Assembly: GCA_019413245.1 (NCBI GenBank)
Contig: DXNX01000081.1
Location: 1-10,288, forward strand
Reading direction: 5' to 3'
Origin: Oscillospiraceae bacterium
GTDB lineage: Bacteria; Bacillota; Clostridia; Oscillospirales; Ruminococcaceae
Length of the DNA stretch: 10,288 bases
Positions 1-6,997 of the stretch are shown here, piece after piece. The translations under genes and the position numbers were made by a program. Numbering within the stretch: the stretch's first letter is position 1; each line of letters begins with the position of its first letter. The notes beneath the pieces were generated by a model, which made no database searches, had not been told where the DNA came from, and was given only the letters and a program-made list of their open reading frames with translations.

Positions 1-54
1 CTGCCGGTGCAGGACATCATCAAGATCGCACTGCGCGGCCTGTCCCGCGCCTGA
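1..54 (+). CDS. ruvA: RuvA C-terminal end (partial, 5' end outside window)
   Basis: Reading frame 1 is open from the first base and encodes 17 residues (LPVQDIIKIALRGLSRA) before a TGA at 52-54. The short helix with an 'IIKIALRGL' pattern resembles the C-terminal domain III of RuvA, which touches RuvB and typically ends in a helix of the 'eeLIrxAL' type. RuvA binds the Holliday junction as a tetramer and loads RuvB rings. The call rests mainly on position: the stop lies 20 nt before ruvB, and ruvA-ruvB is a very common gene pair. The fragment is too short to prove identity from sequence alone. Confidence 0.72.
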   Translation: MPVQDIIKIALRGLSRA

Positions 55-74
55 ATCCCTGAAAGGAAGGTACC

Positions 75-1139
75 ATGGCACAGAATCAGGAATACACCGT
101 CGATCCCAGCCGTCTGGTCAGCCCGGACCTGGGCCCGGCGGAGGTGGAAGAAAACAGCCTGCGCCCCAAGACCCTGGACGACTACATCGGCCAGGACAAG
201 GCCAAAAACAACCTGCGCATCTATCTGCGGGCGGCCCAGCAGCGGGGCGAAGCGATGGACCATATCCTGCTGTACGGCCCGCCCGGCCTGGGCAAGACCA
301 CCCTGGCCGGTATCGTGGCCCAGGAAATGGGGGTCCAGGTGCGCATCACCTCCGGCCCCGCCATCGAGAAGCCCGGCGACCTGGCCGCCCTGCTCACTAA
401 TCTGCAGGAAGGGGACATTCTGTTCATTGACGAGATCCACCGTCTGTCCCGCCAGGTGGAGGAAGTTTTGTACCCCGCCCTGGAAGACTACGCCCTGGAC
501 ATCATGATCGGCAAGGGCCCCAGTGCCCAGAGCATCCGCATCAACCTGCCTCACTTTACCCTCATCGGGGCCACCACCCGGGCCGGGCAGCTCACCGGCC
601 CTCTGCGGGACCGCTTCGGCATCCTGCTCAAACTGGAACCCTACAGCCCGGACGAGCTGGCCCGCATCATCACCCGCAGTGCGGGCATCCTGGGCATTCC
701 CATCGACCAGGAAGGCGCCCTGGAGCTGGCCCGGTGCAGCCGGGGCACCCCCCGTATCGCCAACCGCCTGCTCAAGCGGGTGCGGGACTTTGCCACCGTC
801 CAGGGGGACGGCGCCATCGACGGCCCCACCGCCGTGGCGGCCCGCAAACAGATGGACATTGACGAGATGGGCCTGGATGAGCTGGACCGCGGCGTTCTGC
901 GGGCCATCATCGAACTGTACGGCGGTGGCCCTGTGGGTCTGGAGACCCTGGCCGCGGCCCTGGGCGAGGAGAGCGTCACCCTGGAGGACATCTGCGAACC
1001 CTATCTGATGCAGCTGGGTTACCTGACCCGCACCCCGCGGGGCCGCTGTGTCACCCGACTGGCCTACGAACATCTGCATCTGCCGGTGCCCCGCCGCCTG
1101 CGTGACGACGAGGACGACGGCCAGCAGACCATGTACTGA
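75..1139 (+). CDS. ruvB: Holliday junction branch migration DNA helicase RuvB
   Basis: RuvB is the AAA+ hexameric motor that, with RuvA, drives branch migration of Holliday junctions in recombinational repair. The 354-residue product has normal family length. Walker A is GPPGLGKT (68-75), Walker B is LFIDEIH (116-122), sensor 1 is GATTR (165-169), and the conserved RDRFG segment (178-182) holds the arginine finger. The C-terminal third (about 265-340) is the DNA-binding winged helix, with GGGPVGL and the EPYLMQLGYL-RTPRGR block. The ATG at 75 follows a strong AAGGAAGG site (about 63-70), so the start is well supported. It sits 20 nt after the ruvA end; ruvC is not in the window. No key residue is missing. 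Confidence 0.98.
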   Translation: MAQNQEYTVDPSRLVSPDLGPAEVEENSLRPKTLDDYIGQDKAKNNLRIYLRAAQQRGEAMDHILLYGPPGLGKTTLAGIVAQEMGVQVRITSGPAIEKPGDLAALLTNLQEGDILFIDEIHRLSRQVEEVLYPALEDYALDIMIGKGPSAQSIRINLPHFTLIGATTRAGQLTGPLRDRFGILLKLEPYSPDELARIITRSAGILGIPIDQEGALELARCSRGTPRIANRLLKRVRDFATVQGDGAIDGPTAVAARKQMDIDEMGLDELDRGVLRAIIELYGGGPVGLETLAAALGEESVTLEDICEPYLMQLGYLTRTPRGRCVTRLAYEHLHLPVPRRLRDDEDDGQQTMY

Positions 1140-1172
1140 TACAACGGCGGCCAAGCCCGCCCCACATGCCCG

Positions 1173-1179
1173 AAAGGAG
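1173..1179 (+). promoter_or_regulatory. Ribosome binding site that sets the methyltransferase start
   Basis: AAAGGAG lies 10 nt before the ATG at 1190. An upstream in-frame ATG at 1166 would put this site inside the coding region and has no comparable site of its own, so 1190 is preferred. Confidence 0.8.
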
Positions 1180-1189
1180 CCTTGAATCT

Positions 1190-2056
1190 ATGCGCTGTGC
1201 CGATACCTGGCAGGACTACGAACTCATCGACGCCACCGGCCACAACCGGCTGGAACGCTGGGGCAAGACCCTGCTCATCCGTCCCGACCCGCAGATCATC
1301 TGGAAAAACGAACCCGTTAGCCCGCTGTGGAACCGGGCGGACGCCGTCTATCACCGTTCCGCCAAGGGCGGCGGCAGCTGGGAACAGCACCGCAAGCTGC
1401 CCCAGCGCTGGCAGATCGGCTGGCAGGGGCTTACCCTCATCGTCAGCCCCACCGGCTTCAAGCACACCGGCGTGTTCCCCGAACAGGCGGTGAACTGGGC
1501 CTGGTACCAGAAGAAGATCGCTGCCGCCAATCGTCCCATCAAGGTGCTGAACCTCTTCGGCTACACCGGCGGCGCCACCCTGGCCTGCCTGGCCGCCGGG
1601 GCTTCGGTCACCCATGTGGACGCCTCCAAGGGCATGGTGGCCTGGGCCCGGGAAAACGCTGCCGCCAGCGGCCTGGCCGACAAGCCTTGCCGCTGGATCG
1701 TGGACGACTGCGCCAAGTTCGTGGCCCGGGAGATCCGCCGTGGCAGCCGGTACGACGGCATCATCATGGACCCGCCCAGCTACGGCCGCGGTCCGGGCGG
1801 TGAGATCTGGAAGCTGGAAGACAACGTCTACGACCTCATCACCCTGACCCAGCAGGTCCTTACCGATGACCCGCTGTTCTTTGCCATCAACTCCTACACC
1901 GAGGGCCTGAGCCCCGCGGTGATGGAATACATTCTCAAAACAAATCTGTGCCCGGTCAAGGGCGGGCATACCTGGTGTGATGAGATCGGCCTGCCGGTTT
2001 CGGCCACTGGGGGCGTGGTGCCCTGCGGCGCCACCGCCATGTGGGAAAACGAATAA
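1190..2056 (+). CDS. Class I SAM-dependent methyltransferase, RlmI/RlmK-like (no PUA domain)
   Basis: The 288-residue product has a Rossmann-type SAM-binding fold. Motif I is NLFGYTGGATLA (121-132), an acidic residue at the end of strand 2 is D144 (HVDASKG), the next motif is WIVDDC (169-174), and the catalytic-type loop is DPPSYGRGP (194-202). The NLFGYTGG...DPPS combination is typical of the COG1092/PF10672 group, which includes the 23S rRNA methyltransferases RlmI (m5C1962) and RlmK (the m7G2069 half of RlmKL). The N-terminal 115 residues do not look like the PUA domain of RlmI. They hold a beta-rich section with conserved-looking WKNEP and SPTGFKHTGVFPEQ stretches, which in relatives lead into the catalytic domain. 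An RNA target, probably rRNA, is an inference; the exact base cannot be assigned. The gene lies 15 nt before ecfA1. An in-frame extension to 1166 is possible but disfavoured by the ribosome binding site. Confidence 0.87.
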   Translation: MRCADTWQDYELIDATGHNRLERWGKTLLIRPDPQIIWKNEPVSPLWNRADAVYHRSAKGGGSWEQHRKLPQRWQIGWQGLTLIVSPTGFKHTGVFPEQAVNWAWYQKKIAAANRPIKVLNLFGYTGGATLACLAAGASVTHVDASKGMVAWARENAAASGLADKPCRWIVDDCAKFVAREIRRGSRYDGIIMDPPSYGRGPGGEIWKLEDNVYDLITLTQQVLTDDPLFFAINSYTEGLSPAVMEYILKTNLCPVKGGHTWCDEIGLPVSATGGVVPCGATAMWENE

Positions 2057-2071
2057 AGGGGGAAACCTGTC

Positions 2072-2905
2072 ATGGAATCCATGATCAAAGCGCAGGACGT
2101 GCGCTTCCGCTATGACCCCGAACGCCCCGACTACGCCGTGGACGGCGTCAGCCTGGAGATCAAGCGCGGCGAGTTTGTCGCCGTGCTGGGCGGCAACGGC
2201 AGCGGCAAGAGTACCCTGGCCAAACATTTCAACGCCATTTTGCTGCCCGAAACCGGCACCGTGCTGGTGGAGGACATCGACACCCGCACCGAGGAAAAAC
2301 TCTACGACATCCGCCAGAAGGCGGGCATGGTGTTCCAGAATCCGGACAACCAGATCGTGGCCACCATCGTGGAGGAGGATGTGGCTTTCGCCCTGGAAAA
2401 CCTGGGCGTGCCCAGCGAGCAGATCCGCACCCGGGTGGATGAGGCCATGCAGATGACCGGCATCTACGAATTCCGGGAAAAGGCGCCGTACAAGCTGTCC
2501 GGCGGCCAGAAACAGCGGGTGGCCATCGCGGGCGTCATCGCCATGCGGCCCGACTGCCTGATCCTGGACGAAGCCACCGCCATGCTGGACCCCCGGGGCC
2601 GTGCCGCCGTCATGAACACCATCCACAGCCTGCGGGCGGCGGGCATCACCATCGTGTCCATCACCCATTACATGGAGGAGGCCGCCCAGGCCGACCGGGT
2701 GCTGGTCATGAGCCACGGCCGCATCGTCATGGAAGGCACCCCGGAACAGGTCTTCAGCCAGACCGAGCGCCTCAAGCGCTACCGTCTGGACGTGCCCCAG
2801 GCCGCAGAACTGCGGGACGCGCTGGTGGCTGCCGGGCTGCCGATGCCCGCCAACGTCATCACCCCCGAAGCCTGCGCCAAAGCGCTGTACGATCTGCTTC
2901 GCTGA
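2072..2905 (+). CDS. ecfA1: ECF transporter ATPase EcfA1
   Basis: This is one of the two cytoplasmic ATPases that power energy-coupling factor importers of vitamins and transition metals. The 277-residue protein has Walker A GGNGSGKST (40-48), a Q-loop VFQNPDNQ (87-94), ABC signature LSGGQKQR (142-149), Walker B CLILDEATAMLDP (162-174) and switch histidine H199. The DEATAMLDP form with Ala after the catalytic Glu, and the FQNPDNQ Q-loop, separate EcfA1 from EcfA2. The C-terminal tail after about residue 235 matches the extra dimerising segment of EcfA proteins. AAAGGGGG (about 2055-2062) is well spaced for the ATG at 2072 but too far from a second ATG at 2081. It is followed by ecfA2 and ecfT, the standard module order. 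Confidence 0.96.
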   Translation: MESMIKAQDVRFRYDPERPDYAVDGVSLEIKRGEFVAVLGGNGSGKSTLAKHFNAILLPETGTVLVEDIDTRTEEKLYDIRQKAGMVFQNPDNQIVATIVEEDVAFALENLGVPSEQIRTRVDEAMQMTGIYEFREKAPYKLSGGQKQRVAIAGVIAMRPDCLILDEATAMLDPRGRAAVMNTIHSLRAAGITIVSITHYMEEAAQADRVLVMSHGRIVMEGTPEQVFSQTERLKRYRLDVPQAAELRDALVAAGLPMPANVITPEACAKALYDLLR

Positions 2906-2936
2906 AAAACGGCGCACGCCGCACAATCTTACAAGA

Positions 2937-2972
2937 CCGCAGCTTCACCGGCAAAGGCCGGGCGGCATGCGG
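2937..2972 (+). other. Possible two-part hairpin in the ecfA1-ecfA2 gap
   Basis: Outer arms CCGCA (2937-2941) and TGCGG (2968-2972) enclose an inner 5-bp stem CCGGC (2948-2952)/GCCGG (2957-2961) with an AAAG loop. A 6-by-6 internal loop separates the two stems. It ends at the edge of the ecfA2 ribosome binding site. There is no T-tract, so it is not an intrinsic terminator. It could adjust ecfA2 translation or act as an mRNA processing site. In such GC-rich DNA a chance match is quite possible. Confidence 0.3.
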
Positions 2973-2989
2973 AAGGAAGGGAAACGAAC

Positions 2990-3904
2990 GTGTCAGAAAT
3001 CATTCGCTGCGAACATCTGCGCTATGTATACAACGCCGGTCTGCCCGACGAGACCGCCGCGCTGGACGATGTGAGCTTCTCCATCGAGGAAGGGGACTTC
3101 GTCGGCATCATCGGCTCCACCGGCAGCGGCAAATCCACCCTTATCAGCCATTTCAACGGCCTGAACCGTCCCACCTCCGGCAAGATCTATGTGGACGGCC
3201 GGGACATGTGGGCGGAAGGGGAGGACCTGCGGAGCTTCCGGTTCCTGGTGGGACTGGTCTTCCAGTATCCCGAATACCAGCTGTTTGAGGAAACCTGCGC
3301 CCAGGACATCGCCTACGGCCCCCGCAATATGGGCCTGAGCGAGGAGGAGATCCAGCGCCGGGTCAAGGAAGCCGCCGAATTCACCGGCCTGAGCGAGGAA
3401 CTGCTCCAGCGCAGCCCCTTTGAACTGTCCGGCGGTCAGAAGCGCCGGGTGGCCATTGCGGGCGTCATGGCCATGGAGCCCCGCATCCTGGTGCTGGACG
3501 AGCCCGCCGCCGGGCTGGACCCGGAAGGCCGGGACACCATCCTGGCCCAGATCAAGGCCTACCACAAAAAGACCGGCGTGACCGTGGTGCTGGTCAGCCA
3601 TTCCATGGAGGACATCGCCAAATACGCCGACAAGGTGCTGGTCATGCACCGGGCGGGCGTGGCTATGTACGACACGGTGGAAAATATCTTTGCCCGGGCG
3701 CCGGAACTGCTGGAGCTGGGCCTTTCGGTGCCCCAGGTCACCCAGATCTTCCTGCGCCTGAAGGAAATGGGCCTGGACATCAAGACGGATGTATATACCA
3801 TGCCCTACGCGGTCAAGACGGTGCTCAAGGCGTACAACGCTCGCCATCCGGAAAAGCCCTTGCCGCTGCCGGAAGAAAAAGGAGGGGAAGACCATGCTTC
3901 GTGA
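2990..3904 (+). CDS. ecfA2: ECF transporter ATPase EcfA2
   Basis: This is the second ATPase of the ECF module and forms a heterodimer with EcfA1 under EcfT. The 304-residue protein shows Walker A GSTGSGKST (42-50), Q-loop FQYPEYQLFE (91-100), signature LSGGQKRR (146-153), Walker B ILVLDEPAAGLDP (166-178) and H-loop H204 (VSHSMED). The FQYPEYQLFE and DEPAAGLDP forms are the usual EcfA2 hallmarks. The start is a GTG at 2990, supported by GGAAGGAAGG (2971-2980) about 9 nt upstream; no nearby in-frame ATG fits as well. An 84-nt gap separates it from ecfA1, longer than the other gaps of the module. Its last 11 nt overlap ecfT, indicating coupled translation. The C-terminal tail (about 280-304) is rich in Pro, Glu and Lys. 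Confidence 0.96.
   Translation: MSEIIRCEHLRYVYNAGLPDETAALDDVSFSIEEGDFVGIIGSTGSGKSTLISHFNGLNRPTSGKIYVDGRDMWAEGEDLRSFRFLVGLVFQYPEYQLFEETCAQDIAYGPRNMGLSEEEIQRRVKEAAEFTGLSEELLQRSPFELSGGQKRRVAIAGVMAMEPRILVLDEPAAGLDPEGRDTILAQIKAYHKKTGVTVVLVSHSMEDIAKYADKVLVMHRAGVAMYDTVENIFARAPELLELGLSVPQVTQIFLRLKEMGLDIKTDVYTMPYAVKTVLKAYNARHPEKPLPLPEEKGGEDHAS
3881..3885 (+). promoter_or_regulatory. ecfT ribosome binding site inside the ecfA2 end
   Basis: GGAGG lies 8 nt before the ATG at 3894, inside the last codons of ecfA2. It fixes the ecfT start over a longer in-frame extension (from 3789) that would overlap ecfA2 by more than 100 nt and does not look like EcfT. Confidence 0.85.
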
Positions 3905-4700
3905 TATCACCATCGGCCAGCACTTCCCCGGCAACTCGGTGCTGCACCGCTGCGACCCCCGCCTGAAACTGGTGGGCACCATCGCCTATATCATCGTGCT
4001 GTTTGTGGCCTCCAACCCGCTGGGCATCATTCTGTCCCTGGCGCTGCTGGCCCTGCTGTACGCCGTGGCCAAGATCCCCTACCGGCTCATTCTCAAGAGC
4101 CTGAAGCCCATCGTGCCCATCATCATCTTCACGGCGGTGCTCAACCTCTTCTTCATCACCGGGGAAGGGGAACCGCTGGTGCATCTGTGGATCTTCTCCA
4201 TTTATAAGGAGGGCGTGTCCTACGCCATCCTCATGGCGACCCGCGTGGTGGCCCTGATCGCCGGTACCAGCCTGCTGACCTACACCACCAGCCCCATCGT
4301 CCTCACCGACGCCATTGAATCCCTGCTGCGGCCTTTGCAGAAGCTGCACTTCCCGGTGCATGAGCTGGCCATGATGATGACCATTGCCCTGCGGTTCATC
4401 CCCACCCTCATTGAGGAGACCGAGAAGATCATGAACGCCCAGAAGGCCCGCGGTGCCAAGCTGGACAACGGCAAATTCACCGAGCGCATCCGCGCCCTCA
4501 TCCCCATCCTGATCCCGCTGTTCATCAGCGCTTTCCGCCGGGCCGATGAGCTGGCCATGGCCATGGAATGCCGCTGCTACCACGGCGGCGAAGGCCGCAC
4601 CCGCTTGAAGGTGCTGCACTTCGGCAAGCTGGATGTGGAGTGCGCCCTGGCTCTGGCGGTGCTGCTGGGCATCATCCTGTCCACCACCCTGCTGTTCTGA
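3894..4700 (+). CDS. ecfT: ECF transporter transmembrane component EcfT
   Basis: EcfT is the membrane scaffold that couples ATP hydrolysis by EcfA1/EcfA2 to movement of a substrate-binding S component. The 268-residue protein begins with the family pattern LHRCDPRLKL (17-26), followed by hydrophobic segments at about 27-58, 66-90, 108-130 and, near the end, 248-267. The long cytoplasmic coupling helices carry the two ATPase-contacting motifs. The first is canonical A185-R186-G187 (QKARGA). The second is C226-R227-C228 (AMECRCYHGG), where the textbook form is A-R-G; the central Arg is kept. Translation overlaps ecfA2 by 11 nt. No S component gene lies within the window, so this looks like a shared (group II type) energizing module and the substrate cannot be stated. 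Confidence 0.95.
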   Translation: MLRDITIGQHFPGNSVLHRCDPRLKLVGTIAYIIVLFVASNPLGIILSLALLALLYAVAKIPYRLILKSLKPIVPIIIFTAVLNLFFITGEGEPLVHLWIFSIYKEGVSYAILMATRVVALIAGTSLLTYTTSPIVLTDAIESLLRPLQKLHFPVHELAMMMTIALRFIPTLIEETEKIMNAQKARGAKLDNGKFTERIRALIPILIPLFISAFRRADELAMAMECRCYHGGEGRTRLKVLHFGKLDVECALALAVLLGIILSTTLLF

Positions 4701-4703
4701 GGA
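4698..4703 (+). promoter_or_regulatory. truA ribosome binding site overlapping the ecfT stop
   Basis: TGAGGA includes the ecfT stop codon and lies 7 nt before the ATG at 4711. The in-frame ATG at 4705 is only 1 nt from it, and starts further upstream fall inside ecfT, so 4711 is the best start. The arrangement suggests translational coupling of ecfT and truA. Confidence 0.65.
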
Positions 4704-4710
4704 AATGTCC

Positions 4711-5478
4711 ATGACCGTACTTTTGTGGCTGGCCTACAAGGGCACCCGGTACGCCGGGTTTCAGGTGCAGCCCAACGCCCTGACTGTCTGCGAGGTGTTG
4801 CAGGACGCCATGGAAGCGGTGCTGGGCAGTCGCCCCGATGTAAAGGGCTGCTCCCGCACCGACGCCGGCGTCCATGCGCGCCGTTTCGCGCTCAGTTTCC
4901 GCTATGATGGGACCGTGCCGCTGCGGCGGCTGCCTTTGGCCCTCAACGCCCACCTGCCCGCCGATGTGCGGGTGATGCAGGCGCAGGAGGTGCCGGAGGA
5001 TTTCCACGCCCGGTACGCCGCCCACGCCAAGACCTACTGTTACCGCATCCGCAACGGAGCGGTGGATGATCCCTTCGATGCTGAATTCACCCACCGGGTG
5101 CCCAAGCCCCTGGATGAACAGGCCATGCAGCGGGCCGCCGCCGGGTTTGTGGGGACCCACGATTTCCTGGCCCTGTGCGCCTCCGGTTCTTCGGTGGCCG
5201 CCCACGGGGACACGGTGCGCACCATCACCCGGTGCGATGTGACCCGGGAAGGGGAGATCTTTACCATCACCGTCACCGCCGACGGATACCTGTATAACAT
5301 GGTGCGCATCCTGGCCGGGACCATCCTGCAGGCTGGCCTGGGCAAGCTGGACCCGGCGGAAGTGCCTGCCATTCTGGAAAGCCGGGAACGCCGCCGTGCC
5401 GGTCCTACGCTGCCCGCCAAGGGCCTGTGCCTGGCAGATGTGCAGTACCCCGGTCTTGCGCCGGAAAATGACGACTGA
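4711..5478 (+). CDS. truA: tRNA pseudouridine(38-40) synthase TruA
   Basis: TruA converts U38, U39 and U40 of the tRNA anticodon stem-loop to pseudouridine. The 255-residue product has normal length for the short Gram-positive form. It begins with the LAYKGTRYAGFQVQPN block (8-22), has the catalytic Asp in SRTDAGVHA (D51), and near the C-terminus carries the conserved YLYNMVRILAGTIL block that closes the active site. It follows ecfT by 10 nt. The ecfA1-ecfA2-ecfT-truA order is common in Firmicutes, where the ribosomal protein genes rplM and rpsI often come next; here a membrane protein gene follows instead. The start at 4711 gives the expected short N-terminus before the first beta strand. 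Confidence 0.96.
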   Translation: MTVLLWLAYKGTRYAGFQVQPNALTVCEVLQDAMEAVLGSRPDVKGCSRTDAGVHARRFALSFRYDGTVPLRRLPLALNAHLPADVRVMQAQEVPEDFHARYAAHAKTYCYRIRNGAVDDPFDAEFTHRVPKPLDEQAMQRAAAGFVGTHDFLALCASGSSVAAHGDTVRTITRCDVTREGEIFTITVTADGYLYNMVRILAGTILQAGLGKLDPAEVPAILESRERRRAGPTLPAKGLCLADVQYPGLAPENDD

Positions 5479-5517
5479 ACGCTGTATGCGTGAAATCTTA
5501 CGAAAGGGGAAACGCCG

Positions 5518-6948
5518 ATGAGAGCCGAGGATAAGGAACGTCTCGCCCGGCGCCAGCGTATGCTGGCACGGGAACGCGGCGAATCCCTGCCCGGACAGGA
5601 GCCGGAACGCACCGAGCCCCAACAGCCGGAAAACCAGACCCGGGAATTTTCCAAGCCGGACCGTCCCGAACCGAAACAGACGGAACCCAAGGCCGCCCCC
5701 AGGGCGGATAAAACCGAAAAGAGCGACAAACCCGGCCGCAACGCAGCCGGAAAAACACCGCTGCGGGCCGAGGGCGTCCGCACCTCCCGCACGGGCAATA
5801 CCCGCCCTTTCAGTCCCATCCTGCGCCGCCGGGCGCGCCGCCGCCGGATCTTCTGGGTGGTGGTGGTCCTGGCTCTGCTGCTGGGGGCCGCGGCTTTTAC
5901 CGGTGTGCTCTCCGCCTCCCTGTCCTCTTTGGGGGACGTGATGGATTCGGTGACGCTGTACTTCCAGCGTAGCGGCAGCTGGCCGGCGTCCACCGGCATT
6001 GAACAGCCCACCCGCATCGAGGAACTGGCCGGCGGCTTTGTGGAGCTGGATAAGGAGGATGTGGCCATCTATTCGGCCTATGGCTCCCAGGTCCGCACCC
6101 TGCAGCCCGGCTACACCCGTCCGGCCCTGGCCGTGGGCAACACCCGGTTCGTGCTGTATGACCGGTCCGGGACCAACTTGCAGGTGGAAAGCCGGACCCG
6201 GACCCTGTATACCAAGAGCTTCTCCAATGCCATCATGCTGTGTGCCATGTCCCAGAACGGGACCCTGGGTGTTGTGACCGAATCCGACCGGTACGCGGCG
6301 GAATTGCAGGTGTTCAGCCCCACCATGCGCAGCATTTACAGCTGGAAGATGACCCAGGACCAGGGCACGCCCCTGGTGCTCAGCTTTGCCGCCGACAACC
6401 ATCGGTTTGCGGTGGGCACGGTGGCCGCCCGCAACGGGCGGATGGCCTGCAGCATCTTCCTCATGGATACCGCCAAGAGTGAGACCGGCCCGGTCTATAC
6501 CGCGGATGACGGCAGTCTGCTCCTGCAGCTGCACTGGATCTCCGGGGACCAGGTGCTGGCTGTCTTTGATACCTATGCCGCCGTGCTGGATGCCGCCACC
6601 GGGCAGCAGACGGCCCGGTATGACTTCGGCGGCGCCACCCTGCAGGGGGCTTCGGTGGACCGCCGCACCACCGCCCTGCTGCTGTCCACCCACAGCGGCA
6701 CCGAACTCGTTGTTCTCAACGACGCCATGCAGGTGGTGGGGCAGGGGAACGCAGGCCAGGCCGAGGGCGTGACCTGCGCCGATACCGCCGTGTACCTGTG
6801 GGGGGCGGACACCGTCGCCTGCTATGAACTGAACGGCGCCGAGCGCTGGAGCCGGGTCCTGGATACCCGGCCTCTGGCGGTGCTGGACGCCGCCCAGCCG
6901 CTGCTGTTTACCGCCGGACAGGTGGAGGTGCTGTATCCCGCCGCCTGA
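5518..6948 (+). CDS. Single-pass membrane protein with extracytoplasmic beta-propeller-like domain (DUF5711-like)
   Basis: The function is unknown. The 476-residue protein has three parts. Residues 1-110 are a highly charged, Pro/Glu/Lys/Arg-rich and probably disordered tail, ending in the basic run RRRARRRR (103-110). One strong membrane helix follows at about 111-134 (IFWVVVVLALLLGAAAF). The remaining 340 residues are outside, since the basic run favours a cytoplasmic N-terminus. The outer part consists of repeated short beta strands with patterns such as 'VLYDRSGTNLQV', 'GTLGVVTES' and 'ELVVLNDAMQVVGQG', as in WD40/PQQ-like propellers. This architecture, and its place before a CvpA gene, fits the DUF5711 family of Clostridia; I make that assignment from memory, not a search. 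No catalytic motif is visible. AAAGGGGA (5503-5510) lies 7 nt before the ATG. A role in the envelope or as a scaffold is inference only. Confidence 0.75.
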   Translation: MRAEDKERLARRQRMLARERGESLPGQEPERTEPQQPENQTREFSKPDRPEPKQTEPKAAPRADKTEKSDKPGRNAAGKTPLRAEGVRTSRTGNTRPFSPILRRRARRRRIFWVVVVLALLLGAAAFTGVLSASLSSLGDVMDSVTLYFQRSGSWPASTGIEQPTRIEELAGGFVELDKEDVAIYSAYGSQVRTLQPGYTRPALAVGNTRFVLYDRSGTNLQVESRTRTLYTKSFSNAIMLCAMSQNGTLGVVTESDRYAAELQVFSPTMRSIYSWKMTQDQGTPLVLSFAADNHRFAVGTVAARNGRMACSIFLMDTAKSETGPVYTADDGSLLLQLHWISGDQVLAVFDTYAAVLDAATGQQTARYDFGGATLQGASVDRRTTALLLSTHSGTELVVLNDAMQVVGQGNAGQAEGVTCADTAVYLWGADTVACYELNGAERWSRVLDTRPLAVLDAAQPLLFTAGQVEVLYPAA

Positions 6949-6997
6949 GCCGAAATGATAAAATACAAAGCGTAATATTTCAAAAGAGGAAAACAAA

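Noticed and set aside
1146..1161. Small hairpin GGCGG/CCGCC after ruvB as a terminator
   Set aside because: Only 5 bp with a 6-nt loop and no T-tract, and the next gene follows at once with a strong ribosome binding site.
1064..2926. 620-codon open frame on the minus strand across the methyltransferase and ecfA1
   Set aside because: It is the antisense of two well-supported genes, spans their boundary, and has low-complexity His/Gly/Ala-rich composition without domain motifs. Long antisense frames are expected in GC-rich coding DNA.
3789..3893. N-terminal extension of EcfT from an upstream in-frame ATG
   Set aside because: It would overlap ecfA2 by over 100 nt and adds Arg/Cys-rich sequence unlike EcfT; the GGAGG at 3881-3885 supports 3894.
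2990..4700. Substrate-specific S component hidden in the ECF block
   Set aside because: All coding space is taken by EcfA1, EcfA2 and EcfT; no separate small membrane protein of about 180-200 residues is present here.
4633..4710. N-terminal extension of TruA inside ecfT
   Set aside because: The extra residues are Trp/Cys/Pro-rich out-of-frame ecfT sequence; TruA proteins begin a few residues before the first strand, matching the start at 4711.
4672..6996. 774-codon open frame on the minus strand across truA and the propeller gene
   Set aside because: Same artefact: it lies opposite two real genes and their gap, with Gly/His/Gln-rich unfamiliar sequence and no good ribosome binding site seen.
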